NCBI RefSeq assembly: GCF_019744875.1
Contig: NZ_JAIETU010000015.1
Span: 1-64,000 of the forward strand
Length of the DNA stretch: 64,000 bases
Direction: 5' to 3'
DNA from: Hyphomicrobium sp.
Lineage (GTDB): Bacteria; Pseudomonadota; Alphaproteobacteria; Rhizobiales; Hyphomicrobiaceae
The position numbers were made by a program, and so were the translations under genes. Under the pieces are notes generated by a model that was given only the letters and a program-made list of their open reading frames with translations, made no database searches and was not told where the DNA came from. Position 1 is the stretch's first letter; each line of letters begins with the position of its first letter. This document shows, in pieces, positions 8,785 to 17,697 of the stretch.

Positions 8785-10173
8785 CTAGTGCGCTTCCGCC
8801 GAGCGGGTGGCTTCGAGCGCAATGGCCGCCGCATCGCGCAGCTCGGCGTACTCGAGCGCGGCATTGTCCACGAACGCCCGCTCGCGCGCGGCCGGCGCGT
8901 GCGCCGGAGCCAAGGCCGCGAGCGCCGACGGCCCGTCGTTCGACGTAACGAAACCGTGCAGCACGACGCCCTTCTCGCGGTAGACCGGATCGCGCAGCAG
9001 AAGCTCGTGCAGGCGGGGCAGATTGTAGTGCGGCACCGACGCGATCAGATGATGCGGCAGGTGATAGTCCATGCCCCACGGGAACACCGCATAACGCGCG
9101 AGCGGCCCCGTCAGGAACACGCGCGTGTTGGTGTAGCGGCCGCGATCTGCGTTGCCGTGCTGCACCCACTGGCGCAGCATCATGTAGATGGGGAACGACG
9201 TGAAAAGCGGCACGACCCAGTACAGCAGGAAATAGTGCCAGGCCGGCGCCCACCCCATCACCGACACGAGCGTGAGCGTTCCGTAGAGCGCGGCGAAGTA
9301 GGACACGCGGGCAATCATCGTCGCGCGATGGGAGATCACCGGCGCGAGGCGCGTCTGGATGAACGCGCGATCGGGCACCATCAGAAGGTAGGCGAGCGCG
9401 ACGACAGTCGCCGTGACGAGAACCGCGACGGCCGTCTCGTTGTAGGCGTGCCGGATCAGCTCGGAGACCACGATCGGGACGGCCACGCCATAGATGACGC
9501 CCACCCGCAGCGGCCACTTCGACCCCTGGTCGTCCGGATCGACGTAGGCATGGCGATCGAAGCCGACGGCCGAGTACTTGGCGCGAATGAGCGTGAAGGC
9601 CATCAGCTTGAGAGGCGACAACGCCTTCACGAAGCTCCAGAGCAGCTCGATGGGCGGCACGGGAAAATCGAGCCAGTGGCCGCTTTCCTTGAGCTGAGCG
9701 ATGTCGGGATCGCGCTCTGGATCGTTCACGAACTGGTGGTGGGCGAGATGGTGGATGCGGAACTGGTAGGTCGAGGTGTAGATCGGAAAGGCAGCCAGCC
9801 AGTCGGACGCCAGCTCGTTCAGGCGGCGATCCTTGAACAGGAGGAAGTGCGTGCCTTCATGGATGGCGCCGCCGAACTGATGCTGCGCGGCGCCGAGCAC
9901 GAGCACGGCCAATGCGTTGATCAGCACGCCCCAGCCCCACGCGTAACCCTGGGCGGCGAGCCATATATTGGCGCCGATCGCGCCTGCAATCGTGACCGCG
10001 ATGACTGCGTAGATCCGGAGGAGATGCGCCCAGTTCGTCCAGTTGTCGCGCCCCTTCAGCGATCTGATCGCCTCGGCATCGACGGACGACGCTTCGCCCT
10101 CGCGCGGGCCAGCCGGGCTGGCATCGGGGATCGCGGAGCCTTCGGCCGCGTTAAGGTCGGACACTAAGCTCAC
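8785..10173 (-). CDS. Membrane fatty-acid desaturase
   Basis: A 462-residue integral membrane di-iron enzyme. Histidine boxes are visible in order: HEGTH, HHLAHH and, near the C-terminus, HLPHH, separated by hydrophobic helices. The family inserts double bonds into acyl chains (or acts on carotenoids or sterols); the exact substrate cannot be read. I chose the GTG at 10173 because GAGGGGG lies seven bases upstream; a TTG at 10188 is the alternative. The gene is divergent from GtrA across a perfect 9-bp inverted repeat that may control it. Confidence 0.85.
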   Translation of the reverse strand: MSLVSDLNAAEGSAIPDASPAGPREGEASSVDAEAIRSLKGRDNWTNWAHLLRIYAVIAVTIAGAIGANIWLAAQGYAWGWGVLINALAVLVLGAAQHQFGGAIHEGTHFLLFKDRRLNELASDWLAAFPIYTSTYQFRIHHLAHHQFVNDPERDPDIAQLKESGHWLDFPVPPIELLWSFVKALSPLKLMAFTLIRAKYSAVGFDRHAYVDPDDQGSKWPLRVGVIYGVAVPIVVSELIRHAYNETAVAVLVTATVVALAYLLMVPDRAFIQTRLAPVISHRATMIARVSYFAALYGTLTLVSVMGWAPAWHYFLLYWVVPLFTSFPIYMMLRQWVQHGNADRGRYTNTRVFLTGPLARYAVFPWGMDYHLPHHLIASVPHYNLPRLHELLLRDPVYREKGVVLHGFVTSNDGPSALAALAPAHAPAARERAFVDNAALEYAELRDAAAIALEATRSAEAH

Positions 10174-10240
10174 TTCGCGCCCCCTCAAAAATGAGCCATG
10201 ACACCGCAGTGACCGGCACCGTTCAGACTCACATATAGAA

Positions 10241-10264
10241 TACCTAGGGTATTTGCCCTAGGTA
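10241..10264. promoter_or_regulatory. Perfect inverted repeat, candidate operator
   Basis: TACCTAGGG (10241-10249), spacer TATTTG, CCCTAGGTA (10256-10264). It sits between the divergent desaturase (start 10173) and GtrA (start 10301) genes, 36 bases before the GtrA start. The form is that of a dimeric repressor site. No regulator gene is next to it. Confidence 0.6.
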
Positions 10265-10300
10265 AATACGGACGCCAAGCCATTTCCGGGAGAGCGACGA

Positions 10301-10765
10301 GTGGACACGGTGAATCAAACGGCCGATGCGACAGGCCAGGCGACCCTTGCGGGTGGCCCCTCAAAGCCCGACCGCTCGGCCCGGCTGCGCCGTCTCTTGC
10401 GCTATACGGGCGTGAACCTCACCAGTCTGGCGCTCGACTACGCGATTTTCCTGCCGTTGACGCACGCGACGGACCTGCCGGTCCTGTCCAGCATCGTGGC
10501 CTACATCGCGGCCCTGGCGCTCAACTATCGCCTGTCGCGGCTGTACGTGTTCGGCGACGATGGCGGCCACAAGGGCGAAAAGCGCCTGTTTGCCCAGTTC
10601 ATGGCAACGGGCCTGCTGGGGCTGGTGCTCACGGCCGTGGTGACGGGCGGCGGCATTTACTGGTTGGGCTTTAAACCCGCTATCGCGAAGACAATCGCCG
10701 TGCTCATCTGCTTCGTGGTGCTCTATATCGTTCGGAGCCGGCTGGTGTTTACACCAGCCGAATAG
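10301..10765 (+). CDS. GtrA-family membrane protein
   Basis: A 154-residue protein with about four membrane helices and the GtrA signature LLRYTGVNLTSLALDYAIF with ALNYRLSRLYVF. The family is thought to move polyprenyl-linked sugars across the inner membrane for cell-surface glycosylation. No glycosyltransferase is adjacent. The GTG start at 10301 follows GGGAGAGCGACGA. nadD follows 100 bp downstream. Confidence 0.82.
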   Translation: MDTVNQTADATGQATLAGGPSKPDRSARLRRLLRYTGVNLTSLALDYAIFLPLTHATDLPVLSSIVAYIAALALNYRLSRLYVFGDDGGHKGEKRLFAQFMATGLLGLVLTAVVTGGGIYWLGFKPAIAKTIAVLICFVVLYIVRSRLVFTPAE

Positions 10766-10864
10766 CGGGCTTGCTCTGCCTTTCCTCGGTCTGTCCTCTC
10801 AAGGTCTGGCTTCCCGGGGAAGCGCGGGCGTTTGGGCCCATTCGCTCCTCAATTCACGGGTCCT

Positions 10865-11518
10865 ATGTCCGCTCGTCTTCTCGCCAAAAGCTTCGGCTCG
10901 ATCGCCGCGCGCACGCCGCAGGCGCAGCCCGGCCAGCGGATCGGTTTGCTCGGCGGCTCTTTCAATCCGCCCCATCGCGCGCATGTGGCGATCTCCGAAG
11001 AGGCGTTGAAGCGGCTCGGCCTCGATGAGGTCTGGTGGCTGGTTTCGCCCGGCAACCCGCTCAAGAACCACGACGATCTGGCGCCGCTCGACGAACGACT
11101 GGCGGCCTGCCGCAAGCTCGCGACGCATCCGCGGATCAAGGTGACGGCCTTCGAGGCCTGCCTCGGCTCGCCGGCGACCGTCGTGACGCTGTCCTATCTC
11201 AAGCGGCGTTTTCGCGGCGTCCACTTCGTCTGGATCATGGGCGGGGACAATCTGGCGGGCTTCCATCGCTGGGCGGCGTGGGAGCGGATCGCCGCGCTGA
11301 TGCCGTTCGTGGTGGCGGACCGTCCGCAGTGGCGGCTGGCGGCCCTCGCATCCCCCGCCGCCCGCGCGCTCGCACGCTACCGGGTGGACGACCGGATGGC
11401 GGGCACGCTCGCGCTCCGGGCGCCGCCCGCCTGGGCCTACCTCACGCTCCGGCTGTCGCCCGAATCCTCAACAGCCATTCGCGCGGGCAGTCGGCGACCG
11501 CAACCATCCCCTAAATAG
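10865..11518 (+). CDS. nadD: Nicotinate-nucleotide adenylyltransferase
   Basis: Transfers AMP from ATP to nicotinate mononucleotide to give deamido-NAD, a late step of NAD synthesis. The 217-residue product has the nucleotidyltransferase motif GGSFNPPHRAH near residue 31 and the C-terminal SxTxIR motif (SSTAIR). The ATG at 10865 is chosen; a TTG 33 bases upstream is open but unlikely. Length is normal. rsfS and rlmH follow on the same strand, the common alphaproteobacterial order, though with a 258-bp gap before rsfS. Confidence 0.93.
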   Translation: MSARLLAKSFGSIAARTPQAQPGQRIGLLGGSFNPPHRAHVAISEEALKRLGLDEVWWLVSPGNPLKNHDDLAPLDERLAACRKLATHPRIKVTAFEACLGSPATVVTLSYLKRRFRGVHFVWIMGGDNLAGFHRWAAWERIAALMPFVVADRPQWRLAALASPAARALARYRVDDRMAGTLALRAPPAWAYLTLRLSPESSTAIRAGSRRPQPSPK

Positions 11519-11776
11519 TCTTGTTATTTCATATTGTTGCGCACTTTCTTGCGACGTCTCGCAAGGGGGTGCGACACTCCGTACTAGCACCTATTGCTGG
11601 CGTCGCAATCGGCGGCTATCTTTGGGGTTGCCCGCACAGCGGTTCTGCCGTGCGGGTGGTGGACGACAGCCCGGCGAAGATGTAACGCGGGTCGACCGAA
11701 CTGCTCGATGCCACCTGAGATGGCCTTGTGCATGGATGGGCACTGGTGATCGAAGGGAAAGGACATTTCCAAAAAG

Positions 11777-12187
11777 ATGCGAACCGCCATTGAGGGCGCC
11801 CGGAAGGGTGCGCCTCCCGCCGAGATCGTGCGCGAGCACGCAGGCTCGGAGCCACTTCTTAAAAAAGTCGTCGCCTGGCTCGACGACGCAAAGGCCGAAG
11901 AGATCGTCTCGATCGATCTCAAGGGCAAGTCGTCGATCGGCGACTTCATGGTGATCGCAACCGGGCGGACTGACCGCCACGTGGGCGCCATCGCCGAACA
12001 GCTTCGCAAGCACCTCAAGGACAGCGGTTTCGAGAATGTCCGCGTCGAAGGTCTCCAGACCTGCGACTGGGTGCTGATCGATGCCGTCGACATCGTGGTG
12101 CACGTCTTCCGGGCCGAAGTTCGCGAGTTCTACAATCTCGAGAAGATGTGGTCCGCCTCGAGACCCGGCGAGCAGACGTCGCACTGA
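11777..12187 (+). CDS. rsfS: Ribosomal silencing factor RsfS
   Basis: A 136-residue RsfS/Iojap protein that binds ribosomal protein L14 and blocks subunit joining when nutrients are scarce. Characteristic segments are GDFMVIATGRTDRHVGAIAE, then DWVLIDAVDIVVHVF and EVREFYNLEKMW. The roughly 25-residue N-terminal stretch before LLKKVVAWLDD is variable in the family. It lies between nadD and rlmH as in many bacteria. The 258 bp before it contain no gene but do contain a hairpin-forming CCCGCAC/GTGCGGG pair near 11630-11660. Confidence 0.93.
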   Translation: MRTAIEGARKGAPPAEIVREHAGSEPLLKKVVAWLDDAKAEEIVSIDLKGKSSIGDFMVIATGRTDRHVGAIAEQLRKHLKDSGFENVRVEGLQTCDWVLIDAVDIVVHVFRAEVREFYNLEKMWSASRPGEQTSH

Positions 12188-12250
12188 CGTCCGCCGCACG
12201 ACGACCGCAGATCCGGCGCGGAGCGATGTCGCCCGCGCCGCGGGATGCAC

Positions 12251-12337
12251 GCCGCCTCAGCGGTATCGGATATTCGCCGCGTGGCGGCGTTGAATGTTTG
12301 CCGCGTGGCGGCGTTAGATGTTTGCCGCACAGCGGCG
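12251..12337. repeat. 24-bp tandem hairpin repeat between rsfS and rlmH
   Basis: Four units at 24-bp spacing. Three contain GCCGC-NNN-GCGGC (12276-12288, 12300-12312, 12324-12336). The first (12252-12263) is a degenerate CCGC-CTCA-GCGG. The loop changes from GTG to ACA in the last unit while the arms stay complementary. In one frame the units read as an eight-residue repeat (VAALNVCR-like) that is in phase with rlmH. Confidence 0.75.
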
Positions 12338-12394
12338 TTGCGTGTGCGCGAGCCGTGCCTTGCGCGGGCTCTGCTCACGCAGGAGCGGAGTGAG

Positions 12395-12877
12395 ATGCGC
12401 CTCTCCATCGTTGCGATCGGCCGCCTGAAAGACGGGCCCGAGCGCGAACTCTACCAGCGATACGCCAAACGCATCGACGAGGCCGGCCGCGGGGTGGCGC
12501 TCGGCCCGCTCACGCTCGCCGAATTTCCCGAAGCCCGCCAATCCAGCGCCAAGCAGCGGCAGGCAGACGAAGCCCAGCGCCTGATCGGGGCGGCGGAAGG
12601 CGCCGATCTCATGGTCGCCCTCGACGAGCGGGGCAAGACCTTCGGCAGCGAGGCCTTTGCCCGCTGGCTCGGTGCGCAGCGTGACGAAGGGCGGCGCACG
12701 GTCGCCTTCCTGATCGGTGGCGCGGACGGGCACGGAGAGGCTGTCTCCGATCGCGTGGCGCTCAAGATCTCGCTCGGACCCATGACGTTGCCGCACGGGC
12801 TCGCGCGTATCGTGCTCGCCGAGCAACTGTACCGCGCAGCCACCATCCTGGCTGGGCATCCCTACCATCGCGCCTGA
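12395..12877 (+). CDS. rlmH: 23S rRNA pseudouridine-1915 N3-methyltransferase
   Basis: SPOUT-class methyltransferase that modifies Psi1915 in helix 69 of 23S rRNA in assembled 70S ribosomes. The 160-residue product starts MRLSIVAIGRLK and shows the knotted SAM site FLIGGADGHG. The C-terminus LYRAATILAGHPYHR is the family hallmark. The ATG at 12395 has AGGAGCGGAG just upstream. A longer in-frame ORF back to 12245 would add the 24-bp repeat region and is not family-like. Confidence 0.95.
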   Translation: MRLSIVAIGRLKDGPERELYQRYAKRIDEAGRGVALGPLTLAEFPEARQSSAKQRQADEAQRLIGAAEGADLMVALDERGKTFGSEAFARWLGAQRDEGRRTVAFLIGGADGHGEAVSDRVALKISLGPMTLPHGLARIVLAEQLYRAATILAGHPYHRA

Positions 12878-13078
12878 AACTGCGTTTGCGCGGAGAGACG
12901 GTGGATACCGTCAAATTCCTGCGCCATAGCGCGGCCTACTGTGCTCCCGCCAGCGCGCTCTTCGCGGCCGCGTGCCGGTTAACCACGAATCGGCGGCGCT
13001 GGACCATCGTGCTGCGAGGACGTAAAAATCCTCGACGCCGGTTCAGACTGGGGAACACGGCGCGGACGGGAGGGTGGG

Positions 13079-14530
13079 ATGGCCCAGGACAGTGCGATGC
13101 CGTTGCAAGAGGCGGCGGTTGAACGGCCGGTGGCTTCGGAAGCCGCTGCCGGCAAGCCCGCGCCCGACGTTCTGCCGAACGACGCGGCACGCCCACGCGA
13201 GCGCTTCATCCCCGTTACGACCTACGCGCTGATCGACCGGTTGACGACCGGGCAGGCCTGGCCCGGCGGGCGCGCGGGCGCGGCACGGCGGTTCTTCCGC
13301 TATCTCGAATACTGGCGCCGCCAGCAGCACAGCGTCGGGCTCGCCAACCTGTTGCAGGCCTACGAGAGCTTCAGCCCCGACAGCGACCTTCTCGTCACGC
13401 GCACGTTCACGGACGACGAACGGGCCGCGATGCAGAAGCGCGTGGTGCGCGACATCGAAAGCATCCTGACGCAGGCCAACTATGTCCGCATCGATCCGAC
13501 GGACGTCGCGATGATCCTGACCAAGGAATCGCACTACGGCCTCGATCTGCAGGTCGACTTCAGCGCGTTCGAGGAAATCCTCATCTACTACCGCGGCGCG
13601 TCGAGCCGCCGCGACCAGCGCCGGCGGCTGCACCGCTTCATGCGCAAGGAAGAGTTCGATGTGCCGATCTTCCAGCGGCTGTTTCTGCTGTTCAAGCTGA
13701 AGCCGTTCGAGACGCGCGTGCTCGAGATCATGAAGCAGCACCGCGTGCCCCGGCGGGAAGCCGAGCGCACCGTGCGCAACCTGCGCGCCATGATCCCGCC
13801 CGCGGTCAACGAGAAGAACATCTACATCAAGCTGTTCAAGCACATCCCGCGCTCTGACATCGAAATGGTGTTTCCGAACACGCGGGTTAAGTTTCGCCTG
13901 TTCGACAAGCTGCGCCTTGGCCTCACGGGCAGCGCGGGCCTCGGTGTCGGCGCCTTCGGTGCTGCGGGCAAGATCGCGGTCGCGGCCACGAACCCGCTGG
14001 TGGCGGCGGGCGCGGTGCTCGGCCTCGGCGGCGTCGCTTTCCGGCAGGCCATGGGCTTCCTCAATCAGAAGCAGCGCTACATGGTGGTGATGGCGCAGAA
14101 CCTTTACTTCCACGCCATGGCCGACAATCGCGGCGTGCTGATCAAGCTCGCCGACCGGGCGGCCGAGGAAGACGTGAAAGAGGAAATCCTGCTCTACAGC
14201 GTGCTCGCCAAGGAAAAGGCCAATCACTCGGACCTGCCGGCCATCGACGCGGCCATCGAGCAGTACCTGACGGCCAGCTTCGGCGTGTCTGTGGATTTCG
14301 ATCTGGAGGACGCGCTGAGCCGGCTCATCGCCGACGGCATCGTCACCGAGGATCCGGACGGCACGCTGCGCACGCTCGGGCCGAAAGAGGCTGCGATCCA
14401 CCTCGATGCGAAGTGGGTCGTTTTTCTCGACAACCTGCCCGATCCGGAAGGCGAAGAGGGCCGCGAGGTCGATCAGGCCATGGCGCCCGCGCCCGATGGC
14501 ATTTTCAACTCTCCGGAAGACCTTATCTGA
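13079..14530 (+). CDS. DUF3754 (TMEM143-like) protein
   Basis: A 483-residue protein. The middle carries the DUF3754/TMEM143 pattern: YIKLFKHIPRSDIEMVFPNT near residue 255, then a glycine/alanine-rich hydrophobic hairpin (about residues 285-325) and a conserved FLNQKQRYMVVMAQNLYFH segment. The family is named after a mitochondrial protein; its function is unknown. Bacterial members are probably membrane-associated. The start at 13079 follows GGGAGGGTGGG. rlmH lies 200 bp upstream and prmA 102 bp downstream. Confidence 0.75.
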   Translation: MAQDSAMPLQEAAVERPVASEAAAGKPAPDVLPNDAARPRERFIPVTTYALIDRLTTGQAWPGGRAGAARRFFRYLEYWRRQQHSVGLANLLQAYESFSPDSDLLVTRTFTDDERAAMQKRVVRDIESILTQANYVRIDPTDVAMILTKESHYGLDLQVDFSAFEEILIYYRGASSRRDQRRRLHRFMRKEEFDVPIFQRLFLLFKLKPFETRVLEIMKQHRVPRREAERTVRNLRAMIPPAVNEKNIYIKLFKHIPRSDIEMVFPNTRVKFRLFDKLRLGLTGSAGLGVGAFGAAGKIAVAATNPLVAAGAVLGLGGVAFRQAMGFLNQKQRYMVVMAQNLYFHAMADNRGVLIKLADRAAEEDVKEEILLYSVLAKEKANHSDLPAIDAAIEQYLTASFGVSVDFDLEDALSRLIADGIVTEDPDGTLRTLGPKEAAIHLDAKWVVFLDNLPDPEGEEGREVDQAMAPAPDGIFNSPEDLI

Positions 14531-14632
14531 CGACCCGGCGGGCTGTGCTATATCCTCGCGGCGCGGCCCGGCCGCGGGGCCGGACGCTGCCGGCTTCCGT
14601 TCTCTTCATCATCGCTTTCAACACGAAGACCC

Positions 14633-15529
14633 ATGACCCCTCAAAAACTCATCACGGAGGTCGAGACGCGCGGCCAGGCTATGCAAATCGCAAGCGCGCT
14701 GCAGGATCTCCTCGAGCCGCCGCCCGACGCGCTGACCGTATTCGAAGGCAAAGCGGGCGCGAACGGACCCACTGGCTGGCGGATCGAAGCCTACTTCTCG
14801 GATCGCCGCGAGCCGCGCGAGCTCGAAGCTGAGCTTTCCGATCTGCTCGGTCTCCCCTCGCCCGCGTTCCATGTCGACGAGATTCCGGATCTCAACTGGG
14901 TGGCGCTGTCGCAAGCGTCGCTGCCGCCGGTCCAGGCGCACAAGTTCACCGTGCATGGCGGCCACGACAGGGACCGCGTGCCCCAGGGCCCGCATGCCAT
15001 CCTGATCGAGGCCGGCGAAGCCTTCGGCACGGCGCATCACGCCACCACTTATGGCTGCCTGATGGGCATCGCGCGCCTCAGCGAACGCCGTCGGCCCTTC
15101 CGGCGCATTCTCGATCTCGGCTGCGGCTCCGGCATTCTCGCCATCGCGGCCGCGCGCAGTTGGCCGCATGCCACCATCCACGGCGTCGACATCGACGCGC
15201 AGTCGGTGGTCGTCGCGCGCGAGAACGCGGCCGTGAACCGCGTCGGCTCGCGCATCGACTTCGTGTGCGGACCGGGCGTCTCCTCGCCCTCGATCCGGGC
15301 GGCGGCGCCGTTCGATTTCATCATCGCCAACATCCTGGCCGGTCCCCTGATCACGTTGTCGCCCGACATCCGCCGCGCCGCCGCGCCGGGCGCCGTGCTC
15401 ATGCTGTCGGGCATTCTCAACCGCGAAGCGGCGCGCGTGATTGCGGCCTATCTCGCGCAGGGCTTCGCGCTTCTCCACCACCGGCGTTACGAAGGCTGGT
15501 CGACACTGATGCTCGCCAAGCGCGGCTAG
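14633..15529 (+). CDS. prmA: Ribosomal protein L11 methyltransferase
   Basis: SAM-dependent trimethylation of ribosomal protein L11. The 298-residue product has a variable N-terminal substrate-binding domain and a Rossmann methyltransferase domain from about residue 155, with motif I ILDLGCGSGILAIAAA, motif II (HGVDIDAQSVVVARENA) and the NPPY-like motif IIANILAGPL. Length is normal. The M24B peptidase starts 32 bp downstream and is probably co-transcribed, a frequent neighbour in Hyphomicrobiales. Confidence 0.93.
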   Translation: MTPQKLITEVETRGQAMQIASALQDLLEPPPDALTVFEGKAGANGPTGWRIEAYFSDRREPRELEAELSDLLGLPSPAFHVDEIPDLNWVALSQASLPPVQAHKFTVHGGHDRDRVPQGPHAILIEAGEAFGTAHHATTYGCLMGIARLSERRRPFRRILDLGCGSGILAIAAARSWPHATIHGVDIDAQSVVVARENAAVNRVGSRIDFVCGPGVSSPSIRAAAPFDFIIANILAGPLITLSPDIRRAAAPGAVLMLSGILNREAARVIAAYLAQGFALLHHRRYEGWSTLMLAKRG

Positions 15530-15561
15530 ACCGGCCTCGGCGAACAAGAGGGCTTCCCGCG

Positions 15562-17373
15562 ATGTTCCAGACGTTTTCCGCCCCGTCCGATTCCCAAGAC
15601 GTGCCGGACCGCATCAAGCGGTTGCGGGGCGTGCTGGCCAGCGAGGGGCTGCAGGCGCTGCTGCTGCCGCGCGGCGACGAGCACCAGGGCGAATATGTGG
15701 CGCCCTGCTCGGAGCGGCTGCGCTGGCTCACGGGCTTCACGGGCAGCGCGGGCATGGCTGCCATCACGCGCCGGCACGCGGCGGTGCTCGTGGATGGGCG
15801 CTACACGGTGCAGGTCCGCGCCGAGTGCAGCGGGGGTGGCTTCGAGTTCCCCGGCATCGCGCGCACCCAGCTTGCGCCGTGGCTGCGCGAGAAGCTCAAG
15901 TCCGGCGATGTGGTGGGGTTCGATCCCTGGCTGCACACGGTGTCGGAGATCGCGTATCTGCGCGACGCGCTGGCGCCCGCGGGCATCGCGCTCAAGCCGA
16001 CGCGACGCAACCTGGTGGACTGGGTGTGGGGCAAGGACAGGCCGGCCCCGCCGAACGCGCCGATCCAGGCGCACCCAATGAAGTACGCGGGCGAGGCCGC
16101 CGACAGCAAGATCGCCGCCGTGCAGAAGGCGCTCAAGGCGGCCGGGCAGGACGCCGTCATCCTGACGTCGCCGGATTCGGTGTGCTGGCTGTTCAACATT
16201 CGCGGCCACGACGTGGCGCACAATCCGGTGGTGCTGGCGTTCGCGATCGTGCCCGCCAGCGGCAAGCCGGAGCTTTTCGTTGCAAAGGAAAGACTGACGC
16301 GCGAGGCGCAATCGCAGCTCGACGGCGTCGTCAAGGTTGCACCGGCCGCCGCGCTCAAGACCCGCATTCAGGCGCTCCGCCAAGCCAAGCGGCGTGTGCG
16401 GCTGGATCACGACCGCGCCGCCTTCTGGTTCTCTCGCGCGCTCGGCAAGAGCGCCGTGCGGGGCGCGGACCCGTGCATCGGGCCCAAAGCGATCAAGAAC
16501 GCGACGGAGATCAAGGGCGCCATGATCGCGCATGTGCGCGACGGGGCGGCCGTGGTGCGGTTTCTGGCATGGCTCGACGGGGCGATCGCAGCGGGCAAGC
16601 CGGTCGATGAGATCTCGGCCGTGCAGGCGCTCGAAGCGCAGCGGGCGGGCAGCCAGGCGCTGAAGGAAATCTCGTTCGACACCATCTCCGGCAGCGGACC
16701 CAACGGCGCCATCGTTCACTACCGCGTGACGGAGGCCACCAACCGGCGCCTGCGCGCGGGCGAGCTTTTCCTGCTCGACTCGGGCGCGCAGTATCTCGAA
16801 GGCACGACCGACATCACACGCACGATTTCAATCGGGGCGCCGCCGGACGAGGCGCGGAGCCGGTTCACGCTCGTGCTCAAGGGTCACATCGCCATTGCCA
16901 CGGCGTGCTTTCCAAAGGGGACGCGCGGCATCGATCTCGACGCGTTCGCGCGCCGCGCGCTCTGGCAGCATGGGCTCGATTACGATCACGGCACAGGGCA
17001 CGGCGTGGGCAGCTATCTCTCCGTGCATGAGGGCCCACAGTCGATCTCGCGCGCGGGCATGGCGGTGATCGAGCCGGGCATGATCATCTCGAACGAGCCG
17101 GGCTACTACAAAGAGGGCGCGTACGGCATCCGCATCGAGAACCTGGTGCTGACCCGCGAGCCCGAGCGGCCGGCGGGCGGCGACCGCGAGGTGATGGCCT
17201 TCGAAACGCTGACGCTCGTGCCGATCGACCGGCGCCTGATCGTCAAAGAGATGCTCTCGCCTGAAGAGACGAGTTGGATCAACACCTATCATGCGCAAGT
17301 CGCGCGCACGATCGGGCCGGAGGTGGATGGGGCCGTGCGCGCGTGGCTCGAGGCGGCGACGCGACCACTCTGA
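15562..17373 (+). CDS. Xaa-Pro aminopeptidase (M24B)
   Basis: A 603-residue cytoplasmic metallopeptidase releasing N-terminal residues before proline. Two creatinase-like N-terminal domains precede the pita-bread catalytic domain, the three-domain layout of the long eukaryote-like form. The metal ligands are visible in order: the two Asp in LLDSGAQYLEGTTDITRT, His in DHGTGHGVG, Glu in SNEPGYY and Glu in FETLTLVP. The ATG at 15562 is chosen; the frame is open far upstream but overlaps prmA. Confidence 0.92.
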   Translation: MFQTFSAPSDSQDVPDRIKRLRGVLASEGLQALLLPRGDEHQGEYVAPCSERLRWLTGFTGSAGMAAITRRHAAVLVDGRYTVQVRAECSGGGFEFPGIARTQLAPWLREKLKSGDVVGFDPWLHTVSEIAYLRDALAPAGIALKPTRRNLVDWVWGKDRPAPPNAPIQAHPMKYAGEAADSKIAAVQKALKAAGQDAVILTSPDSVCWLFNIRGHDVAHNPVVLAFAIVPASGKPELFVAKERLTREAQSQLDGVVKVAPAAALKTRIQALRQAKRRVRLDHDRAAFWFSRALGKSAVRGADPCIGPKAIKNATEIKGAMIAHVRDGAAVVRFLAWLDGAIAAGKPVDEISAVQALEAQRAGSQALKEISFDTISGSGPNGAIVHYRVTEATNRRLRAGELFLLDSGAQYLEGTTDITRTISIGAPPDEARSRFTLVLKGHIAIATACFPKGTRGIDLDAFARRALWQHGLDYDHGTGHGVGSYLSVHEGPQSISRAGMAVIEPGMIISNEPGYYKEGAYGIRIENLVLTREPERPAGGDREVMAFETLTLVPIDRRLIVKEMLSPEETSWINTYHAQVARTIGPEVDGAVRAWLEAATRPL

Positions 17374-17697
17374 TCGGCACTCTACCATCTCTGATCCCGC
17401 CTCCCTGATCTCGCCTGTGGCCGCGGGCGGACGATCCCTTTATCGCGGGCACGCGAACACGTTTGCCGGCCTCGCGCCTCCAGCATTTTCGGCATTTTTC
17501 TGATTCCGGCCAAAGAGTTCGCGAGCGCCGACCTCGATTTGTTTCATTTTTTCAATGCGTCACGGCGAATTTCTACTATGATTTATCAATTGTGATTCGG
17601 TTGTGCGCGGCCCAGCGCTGCACCGTCGACAAGTCGATCTGCCGTGCGCCATGCGTACCCGGCGCCTATCCGCTGGCCCATCATTTTGGAGCGTTTC
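17374..17697. other. Intergenic region upstream of the VOC fusion gene
   Basis: No gene is seen. The AT-rich part around 17530-17600 is the likely promoter zone of the following gene; no individual box is convincing. Confidence 0.4.

Noticed and set aside
12245-12394. Longer RlmH starting before the 24-bp repeats
   Set aside because: RlmH starts at MRLSIVAIG throughout the family, and a good Shine-Dalgarno sequence precedes 12395. The in-phase repeat is reported as a finding instead.
15160-15561. N-terminal extension of the aminopeptidase ORF
   Set aside because: It overlaps prmA in another frame and has Arg-rich shadow composition; the ATG at 15562 gives the normal family start.
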